Shown in pieces: positions 11,702-21,678 of a DNA stretch of 64,000 nucleotides. Each line of letters opens with the position of its first letter. Positions within the stretch are counted from its first letter, which is position 1. This DNA comes from Erigeron canadensis (Eukaryota; Streptophyta; Magnoliopsida; Asterales; Asteraceae), in assembly GCF_010389155.1 (NCBI RefSeq), contig NC_057769.1, forward strand, positions 25,296,735 through 25,360,734, in the 5' to 3' direction. The position numbers and the translations under genes were made by a program. The notes under the pieces are model-generated. The model was not told the DNA's origin. It saw nothing but the letters and a program-made list of their open reading frames with translations, and did no database searches.

Positions 11702-13339
11702 TTGAACCCGGCTCAACAGAATTACACCGTTACTGAGAAAGAGTTGTTAGTTGTGGTATATGCTTTTGATAAATTTCGTCCCTACTTGGTCCTTAACAAG
11801 ACCATTGTCTATACTGACCACTCTGCCCTAAGGTACTTGTTCATGAAACAAGATGCCAAGCCCCGTTTGATTCGTTGGGTCATGCTTTTGCAAGAATTCG
11901 ACATTGAAATTAAAGACAAAAAGGGGGCAGAGAATATGGCAGCTGACCATCTTAGTAGGCTCGAAAATCCTCACCGTGAGGAATTACAAGAGCATGATAT
12001 TAATGATGATTTTCCTGATGAATTTTTGATGAAGATTGAACAGGGTCCTTGGTTGGCTGACATTGCTAACTATGTTAGTTCAGGTGTAATTCCTGATAAT
12101 ATGTCGAAGCAAGATAGGAGGAAACTTCTCACCGAGGCCAAACATTATTTTTGGGAAAATCCGTTTATGTTTAAAATTTGTGCAGATGGGATGATAAGAA
12201 GGTGTGTAGGGGAAGATGAAACACGCCAAATTCTGGATGCTTGTCACCATGGGCCTACCGGTGGACATTATGGAGCTGTAGTCACCGGTAAGAAAGTTTA
12301 TGATGCTGGATTTTATTGGCCTACCGTGTTCAAGGAAGCACAAACATTGGTAGAAGTTTGTGATGTGTGTCAGCGACAAGGTAACATTTCTAAACGTGAT
12401 GAAATGTCTCAAAATTTTATTCAGGTATGTGAAGTTTTCGATGTTTGGGGTATAGATTTTATGGGACCTTTTCTTCCATCAAATAGAAATGTGTATATAC
12501 TTGTCGCTGTTGATTATGTTTCGAAGTGGGCCGAGGCGAAAGCCTTGCCAACTAATGACGCACGTGTCGTCATTCATTTCTTGAAAAAGCTTTTCTGTAG
12601 GTTTGGTGTGCCTAAGGCCTTAATCAGTGACCGTGGAAGTCATTTCGTGAATCACCAACTCGCTAAGGTGCTTAAGAGGTACGGTGTAAATCACCGTTTT
12701 TCAACCTCATACCACCCGCAAACGAGTGGCCAAGTCGAAAACACGAATCGGGCACTTAAAAGAATTCTTGAGAAGACCGTAGGAGATAACCCGAAGTCTT
12801 GGTCCACCAAGCTTGATGATGCTCTATGGGCATTTTGGACCGCCTACAAAACACCGATTGGGACTACCCCATTCCGGTTGCTTTTTGGCAAGACTTGTCA
12901 TCTTCTTATAGAAATTGAGCATAAGGCCTATTGGGCACTCAAGAATTGTAACATGGACCTAGTGGAAGCCGGTGAGTTGAGATCGATGCAACTTAATGAG
13001 CTAGATGAACTTAGGATGTATGCTTATGATAATTCTCTGTTATATAAGGAACGAACTAAAGTATGGCATGACCGTAGGCTTAGGAAAAAGGATTTTAAAG
13101 CCGGTGACAAAGTTTTGTTGTTCCTAACCAAGTACAAGTTTAAGAAACCCAAGTTGACATCTAGGTGGACCGGTCTGTTTGTGATCAAACATGTGTATCC
13201 GTCTGGTTATGTGGAATTGTTTAAATCGGATGGTACTTCTTTTATTGTTAATGGTCACAGGTTAAAGCTTTATCATCAGGAGGAAGAAGATGTGGGAACC
13301 ATCGTTGATGAGGTTCCACTTTTCAAGATGAAGCAATGA
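11702..13339 (+). pseudogene. Athila RNase H and integrase
   Basis: This is the longest surviving pol block (545 residues), in the same frame as 11222-11632. RNase H shows TVTEKELL and YTDHSALRYL. Integrase has the zinc-binding His and Cys pairs (CHHGPTGGH, CDVCQRQG), the catalytic core (WGIDFMGPF, ISDRGSHF, GQVENTNRALKRIL) with the D, D and E residues present, and a C-terminal DNA-binding region (KAGDKVLLF, LTSRWTGLF). No chromodomain is seen, which fits Athila rather than chromoviruses. Integrase would insert the cDNA into nuclear DNA. It lacks its own start and upstream context. Confidence 0.9.
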
Positions 13340-14244
13340 TGAAGAACTTCGAGTCTAGCTAAAGACTCATAAATAAATTAAGCGCTTCGCGGGAGGCAAC
13401 CCGTGTGTTTTGAATTTTTGTTTATTATTAAATTTTTAGCAATTTCAATGTTTCTAAGGTGATTATGTCGAGCAATGCAGGTCTGGAGCTTCGCTACGCA
13501 ATCCGGTAAGTTTTTCGTGGACGAAATTCAAGGTAAGTGTGGGGGGTAACACTGTGACGCAGTCTGGCAAATTGCGACGCAGTTTTTGGCCTTACATGAT
13601 ATGCGACGCAGTGTCACTACACTGCGAAGCAGAAAAATCCTCGACTAATAAGCGACTGCGACGCATGTTTGGTGATGTGACGCAGTCCAAGTGATTGTTC
13701 AGAAATTCGAAAAAAAAAAAAAAAAAAAACCGCGACGCAGTATGTGAACTGCGACGCAGTTGGGTCAGATCTGGTCAAACAAATAAGAGGCTAGGGTTAT
13801 TTCACTTTTTACTTTTACCTTAAAATCTTCATCTCCTTTCTTTCTCAAGCTACACCCTCCGAGGTAACACTGCGACGCAGTCTGGCAAACTGCGACGCAG
13901 TTTTTGGCCTTACATGATATGCGACGCAGTGTCACTACACTGCGAAGCAGAAAAATCCTCGACTAATAAGCGACTGCAACGCATGTCTGGTGATGCGACG
14001 CAGTCCAAGTGATTGTTCAGAAATTCGAAAAAAAAAACAAAAAAAAAACCGCGACGCAGTATGTGAACTGCGACGTAGTTGGGTCAAATCTGGTCAAACA
14101 AATAAGAGGCTAGGGTTATTTCACTTTTTACTTTTACCTTAAAATCTTCATCTCCTTTCTTTCTCAAGCTACACCCTCCGATTTTTTTTCCCTTTTCTCT
14201 TCATAATTTCTTTGAGTACTTATTCCTTTTGCACATTAACTATC
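13340..14244 (+). other. Athila spacer between integrase and accessory ORF
   Basis: No coding sequence is seen. A purine tract AAGTGTGGGGGG lies at about 13534-13545. A 318-bp tandem duplication (13546-14181) follows, filled with GCGACGCAGT-type words and an A-run. Just before 14245 the sequence is pyrimidine-rich (TTTTCCCTTTTCTCTTC), like a leader for the accessory mRNA. Confidence 0.75.
13546..14181 (+). repeat. 318-bp tandem duplication in the Athila spacer
   Basis: Copies run 13546-13863 and 13864-14181. Both start GTAACACTG(T/C)GACGCAGTC and end AGCTACACCCTCCGA. They differ by a few substitutions and by the form of the A-run (uninterrupted near 13711, interrupted by C near 14038). Each carries about eight copies or near-copies of the ACTGCGACGCAGT palindrome. 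Confidence 0.9.
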
Positions 14245-14262
14245 ATGACAAGATCCGGAAAG
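14245..14262 (+). CDS. Probable first exon of the Athila accessory ORF
   Basis: A six-codon exon begins at ATG 14245 and is followed by a good plant donor (AAG then GTTAGTAT at 14263). The acceptor TTTTTGCAG ends at 14708, which leaves a 446-base intron and joins in phase 0 to the long accessory frame. Without splicing, the accessory frame has only ATGs inside the acceptor region (14685-14690). The decayed copy at 1-1589 also has an acceptor-like TAG at the equivalent place, which supports splicing. It is inferred from sequence only. Confidence 0.55.
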
Positions 14263-14708
14263 GTTAGTATCCTCTATTTAGCTTGTTTGTTTTTGCATTA
14301 TTGGGATTTTATCCTGGATTTGTGTCATGTTTGAATGAATTAGAACTCATGAATGGGTAGGGCTTTCTTGTGTCCAATTGTTAATTGATAGAATCCGCGA
14401 AGAGACTGGGAGTTTTGAAGTTTGGGTGTTTAATGGTTTGAAATCTTTTTGAAAGTAGGTAGATTATTTTTTTCCAGATTAATCAAGAGTGCGACGCAGT
14501 GTGGGAACTGCACCGCAGGTCGTGTGTGTAAGAGTGCGATGCAGTTATCAAATTGTGCCGTAGTAATTGATGCCGAGGTTCAGACTACTTCGCAGTCCAT
14601 AAAGACTGCGTCGCAGTTTCACCTTTTACAGACCTAACCCCCTATGGGACCATATGGTGAATAATATTTTCGGGTTTAAAAGTTTTGATGATTGCCATCT
14701 TTTTGCAG

Positions 14709-17295
14709 GCCCCTTCCACCAGTGGACGAAACCCGAGACGTACAGGTTCTTCTCACACAGGTGAGGAATCTTCAGGGGCAGCTCAAGCCGCTGTGGCACC
14801 AGTCCCCGCTCTCTCTGAACACCAATGGCTCACTTGGCCAAGGGCTTCACAGGAACAGAAAGCCGCTTATAATGAGCGGCTGGAAAAATTCCTTCACAAG
14901 GACATCGAAGAGCCCAGGTATCTTCCTGATGATATGCTTGACATGTTGGTTATACGAAGGGATATTGAAGGATTTCTAAGACTGGTAGGTATGGAAAATG
15001 ATGAGAATGGTAACCCTGTTGACCAAGACTTCCGAATGTGGATAGACATATTCGGAAATAGGGAAATGGTTTGTAAGGAATGGTGCTTGGAATTCTTTTT
15101 GTTAGGACCAGTTTAAGCTAAACTGGAGCTCTCCAGCGACATCTGGAGAGCATGCGGAATTGTCCGAAATATTAGAAGTCCAGTTGCATTGTACAAGTTT
15201 AGCAACTGATGACTTCCTCCAGTTGAGATCAGATGACTAGAATCTGAAGACCTTCCAGTTGAAGTCAAAGACAACAAATGGAAGACAGAGATTGGCAATG
15301 GCAGCGAAGCCAAGTTGACAATCTACCAGATCAATCAACTGGAGAATTCTCCAGTGTAAATGCTCTTACAAAGCTTTACACTGATTACGAGGAGGACCTT
15401 TTACTCTACATCCTTTTAACCGGGCAATGATATTGTCTTTGGATAAAGGTGCAAAGATGTAGAGTGGTTGAATAAAGTAACCTTTTGTCTTACTTTATTT
15501 AACACACACAAAGGATTATTTAAACAATACTTTTGTGTGCTGTCAACCATATTTGTACGTCGAAGTTGAGATCCCCATGCTCAATCTTCGACTATAAATA
15601 GAGGTTCTTGCACAAGCATTTTTAGCAACTTTGCAAATACATATATTTTGCAATATTGGTGAACTTGTGCAGTATTCTCTCAATCGCAAAAAGGAACATT
15701 TCACAACTCTAAGTGTTTCGATTGTTTAGGAGAATTTCCAAGTTTAGATCAATTATAATTCATGGGTTGTTAGGATATTTACATTCATGTATTATCTTGG
15801 TTCCGCAACAACCTTGTATTTTATATAAACAATAAATAAATAAAATACACTTGAAAATTACATATTGTCTCACCAGTTTACATACTTGTCATTTATATTA
15901 TTGCAATGTATTAATTTACATATTCTGTCACCTTTATACATTAACTCCAGTTAAACTGGTACACGATCAATCTAAACTGGTCATATCCAGATTAATTGAT
16001 CGTGTTGCAAAGTTCACTCACCATCGACATAGAGGTGTCTTCAGCACCCATCTAGTAATAGTTGGGACTTACACTTTTCAACTATCAATGTTAGCACCAT
16101 TGACAAGGTGAAAAATATTTTTGATGAGAAATGCATACATTTTCGTTGTGGGGGGAGAGATCGATCTTTAACCATAGTGGAATTTGGAATTGCTACCGGA
16201 ATGTACACTAGGGAATTGGCAAAAAATAATCAATTGTTTAGGAAGGTCTTAAGAATGGGAGCCTGTACCGGCTTGGGATTTCCGGAGGGTAGTCAGAAGT
16301 CATACTATGCACAGATTTCTAGAGAGACTTGGAGTTTTAAATCAAGAGTGAACTCTATTAAGTCACCTATCTTGAGGTTGTTTTTAAAAATGATTACATA
16401 CTTGGCTGTACAGCGATCCAATCAGCGGGACAAGGTGTATTTGGAGGATATGTGGTTGTTGAGACTTTTTCATGAGGGTGCCCCGTATAGATTAGCTTGT
16501 GCTCCTTACGTGGTAGCAAAACATATGGGTACCCGAGGCATGAGGGATAGGAAGCTTGTGTGTGGCCATTATGTTACAAAATTAGTGAAATTTTTTGGTT
16601 GTGAAGGGGATCGAGCTAATATGGTGTTTAACTTGAATTGGAAACCTATGAAGCCTTTTGAATACCCAGATTTGAAGCGTTTTGGCTTACTTAAACCTCA
16701 GACCAATAGAAGTTTTTACTCTTTGATTTATTTTGGTGATGCCGCTCCTGAGGGAGATGAAGGTGATGATGGTGAAGATACTGATGAAGAGATGGAGGAG
16801 GCAGCGGAGGAAGAACTAGTTAGACGCCCTAAGCGTCGCGCCACTTCCACTGCGGGAGTTTCTTCTTCTTCCGCTGTTCCTTCCACTGATTTTGATCTCT
16901 CATCTCTTCAGTCTTTAATGGACAGGATGTATACGGACCAGCAGGCCTTTCATACTAGGATGGACAGTTTTAGAGAGGATGTTGGTGGAGACTTGACGAT
17001 GTTGGGGTCTGGGCTTGGTAGGGTAGTTTATGACTCACGCCACTACCAGCCCATGTGGGAGTCTCAGCTTAGAGGCCAGGAGTTCACCCCACCTGTTGAT
17101 CTGCCAGACTACCGTCCGCCTGCTATGTTCATACCGTACCAGAGAGTTACTCATGGTGGTGGCTTTTACTTCCCTCCAGAGCATGTGGTAGAGGAGGCTC
17201 CACGTCATGATCTTGGAGCACTTGGACCGGATATGTCGGTTCGTTTTGGTTCTTTTACAGGTACATACGCTGGCAAGGATGTGACACAGTCATGA
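14709..17295 (+). pseudogene. Athila accessory ORF (ORF1-like), split by a solo LTR
   Basis: The protein is encoded by 14709-15099 and continues in frame at 16079-17295; the interruption is a solo LTR plus one copy of its duplicated target CTTTT. It matches the minus-strand relic at 1-1589. N-terminal residues are Ser/Gly/Arg-rich. A globular part follows (CLEFF, CIHFRCGG, GIATGMYTRE, MWLLRLFHEGAP), then an acidic run of Asp/Glu at about 16755-16815, an RRPKRR basic patch and a Pro/Tyr-rich C-terminus. I see no signal peptide or membrane segment, so an envelope role is not supported. The TGA at 17293-17295 may be a decayed Arg codon, because coding-like sequence continues to about 17396. Confidence 0.8.
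15100..16073 (+). mobile_element. Solo LTR of the Copia B (SIRE-type) family
   Basis: The 974-bp segment starts TGTTAGGACC and ends GGGACTTACA. It is flanked by a perfect 5-bp duplication CTTTT at 15095-15099 and 16074-16078. In reverse complement it matches the LTRs at 51194-52165 and 62675-63652 through long shared blocks. It sits inside the Athila accessory ORF, so it arrived after the Athila element. No internal sequence remains, as expected from LTR-LTR recombination. Confidence 0.95.
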
Positions 17296-19653
17296 GCTTC
17301 TGAGCAAACTTATGCTGAATGGGTGGTTGGTTCTTTCTTTGATTATGGTAACCTTCCTGGCTACCAACATTTCCCACCTCACCCTCCACCACAGTGAGTT
17401 TATGCAGGTTGAAGAAGGAGAAGCTGTCAGTTCGCTATTTTGATGGCTTGTATGATTTGTTGAACAATTTCAATTTCCGTATTTTTCATTTCTATTTGCT
17501 TGGTTTGTAATCCGCCCTACGGGGTGATGAGACATCGTATTTTCCTTTCCATTTAGGTAGAATAAGTAGGTTGGAATGTTGCATGCTTGACGATTATATT
17601 ACTATGTTGGCTTTATTTTTGTTCATGTGTGATAGCAAGGTTGTCATATGCGTATGCTGGCAGTAAGTTTAGCGCTTATTATTCTTGTGGCATCATTCGC
17701 GCATGGAACACCACTTATACCCGGCAAGTTTTTTCTTGTTCTTATTTTGGCTTTTTAGTTTACTTTTCCCTATTTCCCTTATTTGGCTTAGTTTCTTGGA
17801 CATTGAGGACATTGTCCAACTTAAGTGTGGGGGGAGGTAAATAGGAAAAAGTCGGGTATTTTTGAAGATTTTGCATGTTTGTCCTCATAGTTAATTGCTT
17901 TTGTCACCTAATTACAGATATAAATAAGCAATGTAACTACACCTTGGTAATACCTTTAATATGTGGAATGTGTTTTGACTAATTAACGTGGCATCCCTTC
18001 TGGATTAATAACATTACTAGCATGCTTATAGCACCAAAACACCCAAAAGTGTGAGATTGATTGATTCATTGCTAGTTATGATAGGTGTTGCGGTTTTGGA
18101 ACTATTAACTTCGTAAATTTGTCCCTCTCTTAGGCTTTCGGATTTATCCGGGAGTAAGGGTCTCTTTTTGAGCTCTGAACTAGGATGTGCAAGTTTGGGG
18201 TTGATTTTCCATTTCCGAGTTATTTCATTTGCTATGAGTGTGCCGGTGATTGCGTTGATTCTAGAACTTGTCCTTGTTGATCGTTCCGTTATCTTGCTAT
18301 ATGATAAAAAGGCAAATGTAGGATAAAACCTTTGTTCATTCACCTTTTGTTTCGTAAAAATTTGTTATGTGCATGTTCTGTAATGTGCTTCGTAGCTAAC
18401 TACACTGGTTAGTGAACCACCCGTTGAAAACCCGTATGTTGCACTCACTTTTAGTGCAAGAAACAATAGAAACTTGTTGTCACTAGCCTGTTCTTTGTTA
18501 TTAAATCTACCTAAAAATAAACCTTTCCTCGCCATACCAATAGTCGAAGTCCTGGTGGGTCATTGGTTGCTTTTGCTAGATTGGATGGTTTGGGTTTTGC
18601 CTTATTATGTCGGGTCGGGATATTCTCATCTTATGGGGGTAGTTTGATTTCGTCATGATTTTTGGAAAAGTTTAGATTGTTAATCTTAGCATCTTTTGTA
18701 ATGATTTGTCACTGTTTTTTTAATTTTGTAAGAGAATACCAATTAGTCAGAGTAAAAGTAGCTCACAAAAAAAGAGAATAAAAGAATTGAAAAAAAACAA
18801 AAAAAGAAAATATATATATATATATATAAAAATATAAAAAAAAGAAGCTTGGGCTGTCAGTTGGTATTTCTCCCTTTTGTCAAATCATTTTATGTTAGTT
18901 GGTACGTCGTTTAAAACCAACGAAGTGTTCTTAAATTGATATATTTGATTATAGTGTTTGAGGTTGGCAAGTTTGTTGAAGTCAACGCGGTTAGATTTGG
19001 TTGATAGGTTGTTTGATAGGTTGTTTGATTGTCATACACCACAATGGTGTCGGTTTTTGGATCGTTCTATTGGGGTATGGTTGGGATAACTTCTTGGGAT
19101 GTGGACCGTTGGCAACTAATGACATGGGTTTGTTTGGACTAGACTATATGTGAAAAATTTGTTAAATGTTGTGTTAGTTCTTTGTTTAACACTACTTGTT
19201 ACCAAAATGTCCATACCTTGTTCAAATACCTTGTTCAGCCTTAAAATGGTACAACCCTTAAAGTCCTCTTTTGATAGACGTTATAGGGCGCATGCGCCTT
19301 GGCGACTTAGGAACGATCCTTGTTCAAGCCTATGGTTAAAAGATTATGCATCACGACTTGGCTATTGAGTGATTATTCGAATATTCAACCCCAAAGAGAA
19401 AGTCAGTTGGAGTAGGATAGGCGAGATATCACTTGTTCGTTTCATTTGTGCTTAGTCGTGTTATTGAGGCTTGTATATCAGTCAAATATTGTCAAACGTT
19501 CCGGTTTTTCATTTAAGATTAAAACTGCCTAACCATGTATTATTATTCGTGATTATGGTTGAGCTTCTTTTTGATAAACTGAAATGTGGTTCCATATAAT
19601 GCCAAGGATTGATTTGTTTCTAAATTGGATTTGCTTGAGGACAAGCAAGGTTT
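17296..19653 (+). other. Athila 3' untranslated region
   Basis: This 2.4-kb stretch has no credible gene. It contains a second AAGTGTGGGGGG tract at about 17823-17834, preceded by the palindrome GGACATTGTCC, and a low-complexity A/TA stretch at 18768-18845. A small inverted repeat (GAGAATACCAA near 18733 and TTGGTATTTCTC near 18861) flanks that stretch. Open frames here, such as 18026-18343 and 19150-19368, look like chance. Confidence 0.7.
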
Positions 19654-19668
19654 AAGTGTGGGGGGATT
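19654..19668 (+). other. Athila 3' polypurine tract
   Basis: AAGTGTGGGGGGATT lies immediately before the 3' LTR, where plus-strand DNA synthesis is primed. It is preceded by CTTGAGGACAAGCAAGG, a conserved lead-in in this lineage. Confidence 0.85.
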
Positions 19669-21144
19669 TGATATGTCGTATTTTATGCCCATTTCCTATA
19701 GCTTAAAGTGTCGATTAACGAGGATTACGAGTCATTTTTGTATACATTTGGTGCGTTTATGGTATTTGTTAGTGTTTCAGGTGGAAAACAGGTACCTAGG
19801 CGATATTTTGCAGAAAACTAAGTTTCTGGAGCAAAATGGGTGTTTACGGATGTTTCACGTGGCTCGTAGGTAAAGAATCGAAGAAAGTCAAAGCTGCTCA
19901 AACTAGTCAAGGCAAGTCAACAGGAAACTGCGACGCAGTATGGTCATGCGCCGCAGTATTCCAAGTCGAGGTTAAAACTGCTTCGCAGCATAGGCAAACT
20001 GCGACGCAGTTTGTGTATATACGACAGAAGGCCAGTCAAAGAAAGTCAAAGTCAAGGAAAGTTAAAGATGACACTGCGACGCAGTATCATGCCGAATCTG
20101 CTGAATTTAGTCAGCATATAAATAGCTGCAATAAACATTCCAAAAACCTATCTTTCACTTTCCAGACGATTTTAAGAGCTTTTCCTAGGGTTTATCTTAT
20201 TTTTCATCATTGTGGAGGATCAAAGACTCGTTCGGAATCATTTCGTTATTCATTTTTCAATCCTTTGTATTCGGTAACAATGAATTCTTTTGTTTTGATT
20301 TATTATTTCATATCTAATATGAGTGGCTAATCGCCTTTTCATCCATCTTGATGGAGTGAGATATTATGTAGGGATTGCACAATATTTATTAATTCAAGTG
20401 ATTTGATTTAACGTTTTGTCGTGAACTTAATCTATTAATTCTTTGTTATTCAATTATTGAATGCGGATGATTTGTGTTCATTGCTTAGTGACGACTAGGA
20501 TTTGGGTATAAGTTATTTTGATTGCTTAGTTAGAAGCAATTGGTTCTATGACGGGTACGGTAGAGGGTAATCAATATTTGATAAGAATTAACGGGTTGAC
20601 GGTTGGGTACAATCGATAGGCAAAATTGTTATCTAAAATGACCAAAACCATTGTTTAACTAGGGAAGTTATTAAAAGGCGTCTCGGGGTACCGGTCTTAA
20701 TAATGAAACCTGTTATTACAAGAGAATAAAATAAGTTGTTAACTTGACGGGTACGGGGTTGGCAATAGATTTGAGTCTCGGTTATTAAATCACTAAATTG
20801 AATTTGAACTTCATCAAAAGTGCAATCCTAACATTCTGTCGAGCAAAATCAAGATGGGTGACCTTTAAATTCTTGTTTTAAACTACAATCTCTTTTTCGA
20901 TTAATCCTTTGGGATTACTAATTTTCAACTAACTACTTGCATCGTGGCAACTCGGCCACAAAACCCCCATTTTTACTTGAATCATTTAACGTTTTTAAAA
21001 TACTTGTTTAAGTCCTTGCGAATGATCTCGGCTTACCATTTCTCACTATATTGTATACGATCAGGTACACTGCCTGTGAGTGTGTAGTTATCAGTATTTT
21101 TCGGTAAATCGTGTTATAAATTTAAAGCTAGATTTCGCACATCA
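19669..21144 (+). repeat. Athila 3' LTR
   Basis: This 1476-bp LTR matches 5994-7443. It carries three perfect ACTGCGACGCAGT palindromes (19927-19939, 19998-20010, 20073-20085). Relative to the 5' LTR it has lost one 18-bp unit between two palindromes and has an extra 45 bp at about 20727-20771. Together with a 1-bp indel these account for the 26-bp length difference. Confidence 0.95.
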
Positions 21145-21149
21145 CCAAC

Positions 21150-21678
21150 TATCAGAATAATCATGATCAATTTCCCCAAAATTTCTTCCTCTAAGTTTAA
21201 CAATATTAACCCACTTAACCCATAGACTTTCTTTGCCACTAGCAATGTTCTAAAGATTGTTTTCCAAGCAATCTTTGATAGTCCTTGACACCATAAAAAA
21301 CCTTTGAAAATTTTCTCAATATCTTTCACTATATGTTTAGGGATTAGGAACACTAAAGCCCAGTAGACCTGCATAGAAGAAAGTACCGCAACAATTGACT
21401 GTATTCTACCTGCATATGATAAAGCTTTGTATTTCCAGTCCCATACTCGAGCCTTAACCTTATCCACCAATTGCTTACAATCTTTTAGACTGTCTTTTAG
21501 TGCTTAGAGGCACTCCCAAGTACTTGACATGCAATTTCCCAATCGAGAAAAGAACCTCCTTAATTCTCATTTGTTCTCCTATATCAATGTTACTAAAGAA
21601 AATGGTACTTTTCTGCATACTAGGTATCAATCCATATACCTGGCTGAACTCTTCCAAAGACTTTTTGATCACTTTCAT
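21150..21678 (-). pseudogene. LINE ORF2, RT C-terminal part
   Basis: The minus-strand translation shows KKSLEEFSQVYGL, STIFFSNI, KYLGVPLS, WKYKALSYAGRIQ and the block around KIFKGFLWCQG. These are standard landmarks of plant LINE reverse transcriptase after the catalytic motif. There is a stop or shift near 21475, between the two readable frames. It connects with 24293 upstream and 5993 downstream once the insertions are removed. Confidence 0.88.

Larger units (their letters stand above)
5994..21144 (+). mobile_element. Full-length Athila-type Ty3/gypsy retrotransposon
   Basis: The element is 15.15 kb. It has LTRs 5994-7443 and 19669-21144 (TGATATG...CACATCA) and a 5-bp target-site duplication CCAAC at 5989-5993 and 21145-21149. 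The primer-binding site is TGGCGCCGCTGCCGGGGA. Internal order is gag, protease, reverse transcriptase, RNase H, integrase, a long spacer, an accessory ORF, a long 3' untranslated region and a polypurine tract. That order and the primer site fit the Athila lineage. By eye the LTRs differ by about two dozen substitutions, one 45-bp indel and one 18-bp indel. Pol is broken by a stop and frameshifts, and the accessory ORF is split by a solo LTR, so this copy is not autonomous. Confidence 0.95.

Noticed and set aside
14709..17295. Reading the Athila accessory ORF as an envelope gene
   Set aside because: No signal peptide, membrane segment or cleavage site is visible in either copy; the position alone is not enough.
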